NCBI GenBank assembly: GCA_033439765.1
Contig: JAULSN010000001.1
Coordinates: 7,006,001-7,070,000, forward strand
DNA from: Lasiosphaeria ovina
Lineage: Eukaryota; Ascomycota; Sordariomycetes; Sordariales; Lasiosphaeriaceae
Direction: 5' to 3'
DNA length: 64,000 nt
Part shown: positions 23,362 through 33,829 of the stretch, in pieces
Numbering within the stretch: position 1 is the stretch's first letter
Layout of the letters: each line of letters opens with the position of its first letter
The notes under the pieces: model-generated
What the model was told of the DNA's origin: nothing
Database searches by the model: none
What the model saw: the letters and a program-made list of their open reading frames with translations, nothing else
Made by a program: the position numbers and the translations under genes

Positions 23362-23820
23362 TTGGAAAAAAAAATACACGTCGCTTCTGCTGTTCTCGAG
23401 CTCCTGAGCGATGAGCTTATTATCCGGTACCTAGAATCTCTTAAAACTTACGATCCTAGGAATCTACTTAAGCCGTTAAATTGGTTAAAAGTCGACCGCT
23501 CTATCGCCATTATTGAGCAAATGGAGGACTCCTTGCGTGAAGAAATACTAAATAAGCTTAAGACGAAAGATCAAGTCCTTACGATAATTACAGACAAGCA
23601 GTCTGAAAAATTCAATCGAGAAGGAATAAGGCCATTTTTAAATTACACTGCAACGCGTGAATTTCAGGCCATTTTGCCAGAATCCGCTCGAAAGTGTGGC
23701 CATTGCGATCAGCAATATAAGGTTGGAGAAGTATTTCATTTCCGAAATTGCCCTGATCACACGGAACATAATAGAATGTGCCCTCAATGGGCTAATCTTG
23801 ACTGCGATTTGTGCTGGTAG
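23362..23820 (+). pseudogene. ORF fragment with a Cys/His cluster, no clear start
   Basis: A 152-codon open stretch in AT-rich DNA. No ATG lies at its beginning; the first in-frame ATG is at about 23521. The N-terminal part is helical and charged. The end carries a compact set of possible metal ligands: CGHC, then a His and Cys about 14-18 residues on, His-Thr-Glu-His, a Cys, and a final CDLC. The order resembles a RING- or zinc-ribbon-like site, but I cannot name the family. The lack of a start and the surroundings suggest a truncated or spliced relic, perhaps from a mobile element. It could also be the last exon of a real gene whose upstream exons I could not find. Confidence 0.35.
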
Positions 23821-23861
23821 CCTATGCGAAGAAACACTTCACGGAGGAATTTAAAAAGAGC

Positions 23862-24947
23862 TTAGACCAGTTTCTAGGCCTTTGATTAACGGCAACTAAT
23901 TACGGCAACAACCCGGTTCGGCTCGCTGCTTGTAGTTAAATAATAGCACCTTTTTAAGTTCTACCTCACACTCTATAAAATCTCAAGACTGCTTATTGAA
24001 AGCCGCCTTTAAAGTCAAAGTGACTCCTTCAAAAAATGTTACTCTTGATAGTAATTATCTATTATTTGAATAAGTATATTATTAAGGATTAGTAACTGTA
24101 TGAGTGTCTTTATTATCTAGGTAGAATGTAGCTATTTATGAGCAAAGCTTTAAAGTAGGATAGTTGCCGGTAAGGAGCGGCTATAAAGTATATATCTTTC
24201 AAATATAGTTACCTTAGCCATAATAGAGTTTTCTTTTCTTTTAATGTCTTATACATCTCACCCATTACCCGGGGTTGGGTTTACCGTAGACATTGTCGTC
24301 GTTGCCTCCAATGGTGTGTACCGTCTCCACAACGCATATATAGAGTTACCTTGTCCCACTCGCCCTTATAGTTGGATATGCACCTGACCATATTGTGATG
24401 TAAGTCAGTGTTATAGCCTGTACCAGAATAGCTAAATGATGCCTGGACCTACTAGACCAACTAATACTGAAATATCTCTCTTAATTTATTTAAATCTGTT
24501 AACTTCTTCCTTCAAATTTTTTTTTTCCCCGGTTTCTTATTGGTTACTAAAAAGGCAACTCGTAGACTTGGAGAATAATAGAAGCTATAATGATGGACTT
24601 CGTCCCTTCTGGGGCAGCGGACGTACATTGACGACCAATTCCACCACACCACTTTCGCAATCTGAGCTTGACCAGTCATTGCTTTGGAGCTTGGAGGTGT
24701 TCAGATGCGAATACAAGAAATTCGCTTACAGGTAAAGGACAATACGGCTGACATCAACAGCAAAAAACAGATGCCGCGTCGCATAGAGGGGACAATGATT
24801 GAGGGACATCATGTCTTGGATTGCGGGTTAAGGCGGTCAAAGAAGACAGAACCAAACACCAGTCCGCCCCATAAATAAACAAACCCCCGCCGGTGAGCGC
24901 AGGCACTGTCGCCAACGCATCGAAGAACGACAGTTTACTCCCCGAAA
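23862..24947. other. AT-rich intergenic region
   Basis: No gene recognised. A 99-codon frame at 24436-24735 is compositionally odd and has no known motif. Confidence 0.35.
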
Positions 24948-25930
24948 ATGTCTGTCAGCAACGAGCAATCTAAGCAGAGTTTGGAGATAGAAGATCAGTA
25001 TCGTCCCTTCGACGTCTCCAAGAGCGAAATCCGCCTGCTCTCCTTCGAAGACACCTCCGAATACGGCCCAGTACGTCTCAGCATACACCTCAGCCTACAC
25101 CATGTATCTTTAAACGACTGGAAGCCTGAATATACCTTTTTGTGACCAAAATGCATCAACCATGGGCGGCTTCCAGCTCTCCGAAGCCTGGAGCGACCGG
25201 TTCGTATTCACGCTCGCCACGCCTAAGCACGAGATCACGACACCGTCGCAAGGCTCACTTGGGGTGATTACATCTGCCTAAGCTATACTTGGGGAGATTA
25301 TACGGGAGAGAAGGCCACAGTCTTCATGGACGGCGTTTCCACCGCTGTGAATAAACATCTGGAGGCGGTTCTGCGAGAATTGCGAGAAAGCTACGAGTGC
25401 CGACTTGGCATGAAGGTCTGGGTGGACGCCCTGTGCATCAACCAGACCGACATTGTTGACCAGAATACCCACATCTCGCGTGTGAAGGATATATTCGGCA
25501 CAGCTTTCTCTGTGACGGTCTGGACGAGGGAGCATAAGGACTTACAGGTTCTGGGGCTTCGCCAACCCGGTGAACGTCTTCTACTCTGTGAGGTGGTCTT
25601 GAGATAGTATGGGAAGCGGGTACCAGAGGAACTTCTTGGGGTCCGAGAGCGCGACTGGGGAGCTACATATGCCGAAGATGGACAGCTTATGGAACTGGTT
25701 CAGGATATCGGTGTCCTGGTATTTGACCAGTATCACTGGGTAGATTCCGACGATGAAGATGAACTGGGATTGGCAAACTGCACTTGCGGGACATATTCCG
25801 CGTGGAGTTGACGCAACTGTTTCGGAAGAAATGCTGGTCGCGATTGTGGGTTATCCAAGAGCTGGGGGTTAGCCCTACGACATCGACGGTACACTGGGGC
25901 GAGTCGACATTCCACTTATCGACGCAATGG
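24948..25930 (+). pseudogene. HET-domain (heterokaryon incompatibility) pseudogene
   Basis: HET-domain proteins trigger cell death when genetically different fungal cells fuse. The domain's landmarks are present but spread over different frames. An ATG frame at 24948 gives EIRLLSFED and LHHVSLNDWKPEYTFL, then a stop. The LSYTWGD block and the region up to WVDALCINQTD and KDIFGTAFSVTVW lie in the frame around 25280-25605. A later frame near 25790-25900 gives LFRKKCWSRLWVIQEL, the expected strand after the domain core. About 140 bp between the first two blocks do not fit, and the TTGGGG-GATTA words are duplicated there. An intron could explain one break, but not the stop after 25605 and the later frame change. 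I read it as a decayed gene. Confidence 0.78.
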
Positions 25931-26049
25931 CAGACCACGTGACAAACACCAGTTGCAAATGGGCTTGACTTGTTGGATAATCTAAGTTGGATCTGATTTG
26001 TATAATAGAAGTGGCACAGAGAGTCTCCATACACGCCCCATACCCCTCG

Positions 26050-26175
26050 GGAGGCTGGGAACATATGTTCCCCTCGGCGTTAAATACGGGAAGAAGAAGC
26101 AGCAGCCGCACGACGGCCTCGTGCCCGTTCTCGGCGGCATACAGCACCGGCGTCTGGCCACAGCACAGGGTTAAC
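26050..26175 (-). pseudogene. Ankyrin-repeat fragment
   Basis: On the minus strand a single repeat reads GQTPVLYAAENGHEAVVRLLL, a near-consensus ankyrin unit. Neither flank continues the repeat in this or another frame. It lies opposite and just beyond the HET pseudogene, so it is a stray remnant of a separate gene, perhaps a recognition protein with an ankyrin sensor domain. It is too short to say more. Confidence 0.65.
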
Positions 26176-26179
26176 CAAA

Positions 26180-27159
26180 GCCCAGGTTATCCCAGCCAGA
26201 TCTTCCCAGACACGTGACAGTTAGCCCACATGCAAGAAAAGCAATAGAGAACTGCCCAATCCCCATTCCTTCTGAAGGATCCTGCATGACCACGCTCCAA
26301 GTAACAGTAAGAATGAAACATAAGACTAGCAAGAGAGCAAGAGTGAGTCGGATGAGAGCCCAGTTGAACCCCTCTAAAGCAGGTAGAAAGGCCAAGGCAG
26401 TTCATTTCATTCCTTTCCGCTTTCCTCCTCACATTAGTCCTACCCCGTCATCAAATATTTTCGCACAGCTGACCGGGCGATTCATCCCCCGGCGTTCGTC
26501 GTGAATTCCCACTCGGAGAGGGTTGTGGAGAATATCGGTCGTAACTCCGCTCAGCTTCACACCCCACCACTGCCCCCGTCATCCAGCCCTTGCTTGCCCC
26601 GTGGCTGTCATCCTTCTTTCACCTGAATAAGTCACAAACAAAAAGCCCCTTCTCTTTCCACTTGCCAACGCTCCTCTTTCCCGTTTGTCGTTTTCGTCAA
26701 ACCTTCTGGGCTGTCAGGACAGCTCAGATTCGGAGCCGGGCAATCGAAGACAGCTTAGATTCGGTCTAATCACAGCTTTCTGATTCAGGAATGCCTTGGG
26801 GAATAAAGTGCTTAGATAAATGATTTGAATGCTCCGAAATTGCCAAATCCAAACGTCGTTCCTCAAGGCTCCTTGGCAAACCGGTTGCGGTTTGCGTCTC
26901 CTGTCCCGGGTGCCGGACCTAACCGCCCCACATGCCTTGAGGAACGAAAGGCTCCTAGAGGACGCGAAGAAGGGGAAGCCAAAAAAAACCCTACAGACCC
27001 GCAAACACTCGTCAAAGTTCGTCACGTGTTCTCGCGTTCTTACGAGCTCTGATTCAGGTACAACGCGTTTGAAACCGTTATGCGAAACGGCGTTTGCTTC
27101 AGTATCCATTTATTTCTACTTCCAGATCGCCCTGCTGCTGACTTGGAGGTGTTTCATTC
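26180..27159. other. Intergenic region
   Basis: No gene recognised. Short imperfect duplications occur near 26712-26765 (two copies of AGACAGCT- or GGACAGCT- followed by AGATTCGG) and around 26835-26945 on opposite strands. Confidence 0.35.
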
Positions 27160-27950
27160 ATGTTGCGAACTGCCAGACTTCCCGGCATTCTTTTCTTTTT
27201 CTTCACCAGCGCCAGGTTTCTGAATCTCCAACGGTCGTATATGACACCAATTCCAGCCTCTTTCCGCATTGTCAACGAATCGACATCGGGACAGGAGGTA
27301 GGGGTCACTTTGGCTCAAGAGCCCTTCCGTCTTTCCACACCTTCTGCAACAACCCAAACTTCCCACACTCGTACTAGACGACGCTCTGTTACGCGTGCCT
27401 TCGACTTTACAGAGGCGAATAAACGGCTAAGGCACCCTCCTTCTATGGACGACGACGGAAATCCGCTCGATAACAGCAATCAATATGGAGGTCTCGAAGT
27501 GGCGCATATTCTCCCCTATGCTCTGACAAAGCAGTTGGATGGCGAATTGATTTGATGTCCCTTACCTACAAATGATGTCAGCTGATTTTAGAGAAGGACG
27601 AATCGAGATAAGCCTTGATTGCTATACTTAATATGTTCGACGTTGGCGTGGTCTATCTGATCGAACGTACCGATATCGACCGGCCACGTAACGCTATCAC
27701 CGTTAGCCTCGAGATGCATCGGCGTTTTGGGCAATTCGAGATCTTCTTCGAGCCAGTAGCCGGCGCTCCCCCACATACCTATTGCATCAATGGCTTTTTC
27801 CCTTTCTGTCCCAGTTCCCTATTACAAGGACATTGCTCATACACCCATCAATTGACCCCCCTGCGGAACGGCTTCTTGCGCTGTTCAACTACGTGGACTG
27901 CGCGCTATCGCGCGCAATTGCATCCATTTAGGGAGGTCAGGGCTGTTTAA
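27160..27950 (+). pseudogene. Fungal HNH-endonuclease-family pseudogene
   Basis: The first frame (27160-27555, ATG) contains SMDDDGN and GLEVAHILPYAL, the conserved His-containing block of fungal HNH_2-type proteins, then a TGA. After about 60 bp the related frame resumes near 27615 with AILNMFDVGVV, IDRPRNAITVSLEMHRRFG and FEIFFEP, the second half of the same domain (the Asn and His typical of HNH sites). A TAA at 27609 immediately precedes it in frame. I found no good splice pair that removes both stops, so I call it a pseudogene; a C-to-T change at a Gln codon would explain the TAA. The cellular role of this family in fungi is not known to me. Confidence 0.65.
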
Positions 27951-28959
27951 CGTAAACTGCGTGCGTGCACGCGCAATTACTTCCGTTCAGGGGTCCCCTA
28001 CCAGGAGACGTAGAGATCCTTGGGATATTTACGGTCGCTGAGGCACGGCCGCGATTTTGCGGCAAAGTGGCGCTCACCACATGGCCGCCGTAGATATACC
28101 TTTGATACGCTGGCACGTAAGTTAGGCCCCCGAAGCTGTGATGAGGAGCACCGCATCACCTTCTGCACGCCAACTGCCTTCTAAGTCTAGAAGCATCTCA
28201 CCGCGAAGCCCCGAGTCGGGGAGAACGCGACCGAGTTGACGGTACCGCTATGCTCCATCGTCCGCCGGCACGCATTCCAATCATCTTCTACAACCGGCCC
28301 GGTAATAATCCACCTCCGTTCTTCTTGCTTGAATAGATACTTGTTGTACTGCGGGCCCGGCTGAACACAAGTGCTGAAGCGTATACCTGAAGGGGATTAT
28401 TCTTAACTAGCTATCTACATATAGAATAAATCAGCGCATATCATGAATAAGGCTGGGTAACTGTGATGTAATTATCCATGGTTAAGTTAATGTTATAACC
28501 GCTCAATGATAAGATGGCATTATTAGGTAGAGCTAACCTGAAGAAAGGTTTTCGAGCTTCGAGCCAGTGGAGGTAGTACTGTCTCAGAAAGTCATCGACA
28601 ATACCGCCATCTTGGAAAACATCTGGGTAGCTCGATTACGGGATGGACACTAGGACGCAGGACCCGACGTTTGGGTCCACGGAACCGCGAGGATATATAC
28701 ACTCGCCCGAGCTATGGTTTTGGATCGATTTCGTTTGAGAGCAGGAAACACTATTCCCTTGTTTTCACTGAATACATCCTTCGGCTTTTCTAATCTCTGT
28801 AACTCCGGTGATACTTGACTACTGCTACATACGTGCTATGAGCCAACCTACCGTGATTTCGAGAGTCATCGCTTTCGGTAGTACGTTCTTGCTGTAAAGC
28901 AGTGAGCTGTAAACAAGGGTAAAATGCCTTCCCTGCTACATTGTTATTACAATAATGTC
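27951..28959. other. Intergenic region downstream of the NLR
   Basis: About 1 kb with no recognised gene. Near 27895-28010 two imperfect copies of a roughly 65-bp segment (each with CGCGCAATT followed by CC.TT.AGGG) stand in tandem. The 3' end of the NLR transcript should fall in the right-hand part. Confidence 0.4.
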
Positions 28960-31900
28960 CTAGCAGTTCCCGTCGTCTTTCTGGCCCAGCCAGTTGGTGA
29001 GAGCAGAGAAAGCAGAAGCAGTATCAGGATGATCCTGGCCGAGGACTCGCTGCCGAAGATGGAGACAGTTCCGCATCAGTTCCAGAGCATCGCTGAGACG
29101 GTCTTGACTCTTCCAGGTAAACGCGAGGTTGGCCATGCTGGTCAGCGTGTGAGGATGCTCCTTCCCCAGCACCCTCTGAACTGTCTCCATCACTTGCACC
29201 CCCAGCGACTCGGCCTCCTTCCATCGGCCTTGGTTCTGGTAAGTCGATGCCAGGTTATTTATGCTGGCCAATGTATCGGGATGCTCCTTTCCCAACACCC
29301 TGTTTCTCGTTTCCATCACTTGCACCTCCAGCTTCTCGGCCTCCTTCCATCGGCCTTGGTTCCCGTACGTCGACGCCAGGTTACCCATACTGGTTAACGT
29401 CGAGGGATGCTCCTCCCCCAGCACCTTTTTTCTCGTCTCTATTACTTGCACCCCCAGCTTCTCGGCCTCCTTCCATCGGCTTTGGTTCCCGTACGTCAAC
29501 ACCAGGTTAGCTATATTATCTAGCGTCGAGGGATGCTCCTCCCCCAGTACCCTTTTTCTCATCTCTACCACTTGTATTTCTAACTCCTCGGCCTCCTTCC
29601 ATCGGCGTTGGTTCCGGTATGTCGACGCCAGGTTGGCCATACTGTTTAGCGTCGAGGGATGCTCCTCTCCTAGCACCTTTTTTCTCGTTTTTATTACTTG
29701 CACCCCTAGCTCCTCGGCCTCCTTCCATCGGCCTTGGTTCTGGTACGTCGTTGCCAGGTTATTTATGCTGGCCAAAGTGTCGGGATGCTCCTTTCCCAAT
29801 ACCCTCTTTCTCGTTTCCATTACTTGCACCTCCAGCTCCTCGGCCTCCTTCCATCGGCCTTGGTTCCCGTATGTCGATGCTACGTTGGCCATACTGGTTA
29901 GCGTGTCGGGATGCTCCTCCCCCAGCACCCTTTTTCTCGTCTCTATCACTTGTACCCCCAACTTCTCGGCCTCCTTCCATCGGCCTTGATTCCAGTACGT
30001 CGACGCCAGGTTTACCATACTGTTTAGCGTCGAGGGATGCTCCTCCCCCAGCACCCTCTTTCTCGTCTCTATTACTTGCACCTCCAACTTTTCGGCCTCT
30101 TTCCATCGGCCTTGGTTCCGGTATATCGACGCCAGGTTGGCTATGCTGATCAGCGTATCGGGATGCTCCTCCCCCAGTACCCTCGAACAAATACTTAGTT
30201 CCTTCGCTAGTAGCTCCTCGGCCTCCTTCCATCGGCCTTGGTTCCAGTATGTCGACGCTAGGTTGCCCATGCTGGTCAGCGTGTTGGGATGCTCCTCTCC
30301 CAGTAGCTCCTTCCACACTCCTGTCGCCTGTATGAGGAATCTCTCTGCTTCCTTCCACTGGCCTTGGTAGTTGAAAAGTCCTGCAGCACAAGCGAGAAGC
30401 GTCGCCCTTGCTAACCTCTCGTCTCTCGATCCTATACCTTCACACCTCAGTACAGCATACGCGTGTGGAAGATACGCGATGCATATCGCCCGGTTTTCAT
30501 GGTTGCCGTTTGGATAGTTGTGCGATACTACCAACAGTGCCTGTTCCGCGAACTGCTGCCCCACACCTTTCTCGCCCAGCCACTTCCGAGTCACCAACTG
30601 CACAAGCCGGTGTATATCGAAGCCGTGGTCCTTATCTTCCGTAATGAACGAAAAGGCCTTTAGGACCCCCAGTGCCTTGGCCAGCTGCATCTCTCCGCTT
30701 GGCTCTTGCGCTTGTTGCCGTTCGCCGTAGTCGTGTAGAAATTGCCTTGGAATGGCCTGCCTGTCGAAGAGGCTCATCAGCGAGAGGAGCTCCCCTGCGA
30801 AGGTGTCCTGCTGTTGAATCTGCTCGAACGAAAGAATCCAAGTTTCTGCTACCGCACGAGCAGCCTCCGGGTCCCTGCCGACCGTCTCGAATTCCTGGCT
30901 CAGCAGATTGACGAGGTCCTGATCGCTCTTTTCCAGTAGCCGCAGATACTCCCTGACCGACATGCTCATTTCTTGGATGAAGGCAGCGGCCTGGACTAAG
31001 GCAAGCGGCAGGTGCTCCAATCGAGACGAGAGTGTCGACAAATCGTCCGGGCTTGGATTGTCTGCTTCGAGCTTCCCTTGCAGCATCTGCCTCGACTCGT
31101 CCTTGTCCATCTTCCCAACCTCAATCAGGCGTCCACTTTGAGTAAGCCTCGAGCCAGCTACTTTGTTCCTCGTTGTGACCAGGACAGATCCGTGTGCGCA
31201 TTCGGGAACAAACTGCCCAAGGTTTCCCTGCTGGCTGAAGAGCTGGGCGTCATCAGCATTGTCGATGACCATCATCCACCGGCCGCGATCCTTGCTTTGC
31301 AACCATGTCTTAACCAAGGGCAGCACGTCAGCTTTGGGGCCGTCGTGTCCTGGGACCTGGCACTCTTGTGCGATCGAAGCATAAGACTGACGGAACCGCT
31401 CGGCGCTGCTTGCATGGACCCAGAAAACAGACACTTCAGGGCACTCATCCTGAAGCCAGTACACGTAGGCCAGGGCAATTTGGGTTTTGCTGCAGCTTGT
31501 CAGACTCTCCGCAAGGCTTCAGTGATATTGATACGTACCCAACACCGCCTAGACCATACAGCGCCACTCGTGACCCTAATATCCCTTGGGGATGACCAAA
31601 GCCCAGATGTTGTTTGAGATCCTCCAGCATCTTGGCTTGCCCAACGAAGCCCTGGTTCTGGTTATATGGGACAAGGACTAAGCCTCTTCTCAGCATGAGC
31701 TAACGAGAGTTATAGCATGTGTTACCTACATGTTGCATTTAACGCCCGAATTCGGCGACGCACCGTCAGCGCCCGTCGGGCAAGGCCCCTCAAATTCTCG
31801 CGAGCTTTGTCGTACTCGTCGTCATGAGGACCGAACTTGACCATATCCGAGTGCGTGCGTGCGACAGCACATATGTGCTCAGCGCCATCCTCCCACGGAC

Positions 31901-33197
31901 GGCAATGCGTTGCAGAGGATTTGGTGACCAGGATTGCATCCGGTCCAGTCATCGCCCACTTGCCATCTTTGATCTGTTTACTTCAGTGTCTGTGTTTGGC
32001 AAAGAAAGTGACGGCGCCATACCTGTGCTGTTGGTGACTCGAGCGTTTCATAGAAGCAAACTATTTCAGAACTACCTTCCTTGCCCAGTGCGGTGTGGAA
32101 TTCCCGCTGTTGGGTGGTCAAGGTCTGTGAGTTAATGCGACTGAGGGACTCGACGAGAGAGCGGTTCGGACCGTCTCCCACCATCGGGATCAGCGAGCGG
32201 ATATCCATTCCGTCATGTGGAACACCAAAGAATACAATCCCATATATTGCTCCAATCAGCTGCATGTCGTCCTCGATTTTCGATTTTGATAGGGTGATTA
32301 CTGTCTATCCGGCGCATTAGATTTCTGGTCCGCAAGGTCGCCGTGCTGTACTCACTTGCTTGACGATCAACCCTCCTAAGCTATGGGCGACTAGAATAAG
32401 GGGTTTGACAGTGGGAGTCCCAACCAATGCTAGCAAACTGTTGTGAAATGATGTCGCAAGGTCCTCCAAGTTCTGTATGTTCTTGCTCCGTGCAACACTC
32501 GATTCGTAGCCGTACGTCATCACTCTTGCCATCGGACGGCCAGTGTTCTCTCGGGTGAGGTCGTATGGAAGGGAGTCACGGATCCACATGTTGGTTCCCT
32601 CTCTCTCTTTGAATGACCCAAAAGCGTGTCCGCCAAGACCGGATAGTGCAACGACGCTAAAACAAATTAGCATCTGTGCATCCCTGCCGTATCCGCCGTC
32701 CAGTTAGCTTACTCGACTTTGTGGTCGTCCGGGGGCGGAGCGAAGAGGGTCGTGATGCCATGGAAGTCGCCATCTAGTATTAGGCACTCGTCGCGAGCTG
32801 GCTGGTTGGTCTCCTGCTTGGGCAGCGGGATACGCCACATTGAGCTCATTTGGAGGGCATCAGGGAGTGAGGCAGCGTCCAGGAACACAACTGTACCGGT
32901 GCCAGATCGGCCGTGAATCTCCGGTGCGAGGGACTTGATAACTGGGCCGGCCGAGCAATAGTGCTCTGCCAGGAATGACCGTGCGCGGTGGGCATCCCAG
33001 TCCAGAGGCACTCCGCGTATGCGAAATGTCCTACCATATTTTGGTGAAGGGCGGCTATGTTTGGATGGTTGCTCATCCTGATGGACTGGCTCTGGTGCTG
33101 AGCGGGACCGTCCGATAGGCAGCCGTCGAGAGATCGCGAGGGTTAGGAGTGCGACAACAGCCAGGGTTAAAACCTGACTGATATCGGACAGATACAT
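28960..33197 (-). CDS. NOD-like receptor: alpha/beta-hydrolase, NB-ARC, TPR repeats
   Basis: Probable STAND-type receptor of non-self recognition. Proposed exons on the minus strand are 32713-33197, 32356-32656, 32023-32304, 31726-31973, 31539-31688 and 28960-31489; introns are 37-56 nt and the frame is continuous for 1331 aa. Residues 8-25 are hydrophobic and may anchor the N-terminus. An alpha/beta-hydrolase domain follows, with the nucleophile elbow AHSLGG near 250-256 and the FGVPH block in exon 3. The NB-ARC P-loop GLGGVGKTQIA (about 484-494) is split by the last intron, Walker B is MMVIDNADD near 560, and an RNBS-like VLVTTRNK follows. From about residue 862 to the end run eleven 42-aa TPR units. 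The gene appears intact, although it borders RIP-damaged DNA. The acceptor at 31685/31688 can be used in two in-frame ways. Confidence 0.93.
28990..30372 (-). repeat. Eleven tandem 126-bp TPR-coding units
   Basis: Within the NLR last exon, 42-codon units with the core [15 protein letters not shown] and NLASTY repeat eleven times. The middle nine are very similar to one another; the first and last are diverged. Differences concentrate at a few positions (for example Glu-Val versus Gly-Val after WKEAEKL, and Tyr-Trp, Tyr-Gly, Tyr-Arg or Tyr-Gln before Asn-Gln). This pattern suggests recent amplification or gene conversion between units. Confidence 0.93.
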
Positions 33198-33454
33198 CGT
33201 CTAGACCCTACGCGGCTAAGAGCCAACCCGGAGTCCTGTGGCGGGCGATTGCATATCTGCGAGGGCTTTGAAGATATCCCAAGTGGCCCGCGACAAGCGA
33301 CGTTGTGTCGCATGTCCAGCCGGTCCGAGGATTTGCCGAACCGCAGCACGGACCAACTTTGACCCACCAATCTAACGGCGTTTTTCCGCTCAGGGCCACA
33401 TTTCTGAGAGGGCTTTATTTGGCCCTTTCGAAATCGACAGCCGCGTTTTCTGGC

Positions 33455-33660
33455 GCAGCTCGTAATCGTGGACGCCGTCGATTTCTCCACGCCCCGCATC
33501 ACCATGCAGAGATGGCTCGCTTCCATGACTACGGCGACGCCCTGCGGCTTGAGCACCTCCATGATGGCGTTTGCGACCTCCTTGGTCAGCCTCTCCTAGA
33601 TCTGCAGGCGCCGACTAAACAGCTGAGCGAGGCGGGGCAGCTCCGAGATGCCGATGACGG
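33455..33660 (-). pseudogene. GTP cyclohydrolase I fragment with in-frame stop
   Basis: The minus strand reads VIGISELPRLAQLFSRRLQI, a TAG at 33596-33598, then [19 protein letters not shown] and [16 protein letters not shown] to ITSC. This is the most conserved core of GTP cyclohydrolase I (first step of folate and pterin synthesis), including the zinc-binding Cys and His of the SHLCM block. Both ends lose similarity. The TAG replaces the expected Gln of the QERLTK motif, which a C-to-T change at CAG explains. The functional gene must lie elsewhere in the genome. The fragment sits between the NLR 5' end and the RIP-affected block. Confidence 0.88.
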
Positions 33661-33829
33661 AGTTGTAGGAACTTTTGCAGCCCTCGCAGTCATGGTGCGG
33701 GCATTCGGCTGACACAGTTCGCCCCACCTCACTCGCCGTCCAACGAGATCGGACGACGCCAGGCCACTCGTCGTGTTTTCGAGGTCGTCAAGACCACGTC
33801 CCGAACTTCTATGTCCTTAAGCTAGATAG

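Noticed and set aside
25071..25170. An intron (GTACGT...CAG) that might restore the HET gene
   Set aside because: Splicing here removes the EYTFL segment expected in the domain, joins to a frame that soon ends in TAA before the LSYTWGD block, and does not address the later stops.
28924..30149. Long plus-strand frames with repeating Pro/Ser or Phe/Ser units
   Set aside because: They are the reverse complement of the TPR repeat units of the NLR, so the apparent repeat protein is an artefact.
28990..30372. Regularly spaced repeats that might suggest a CRISPR array
   Set aside because: The 126-bp period is coding, with 42-codon TPR units and no spacers; the genome is eukaryotic.
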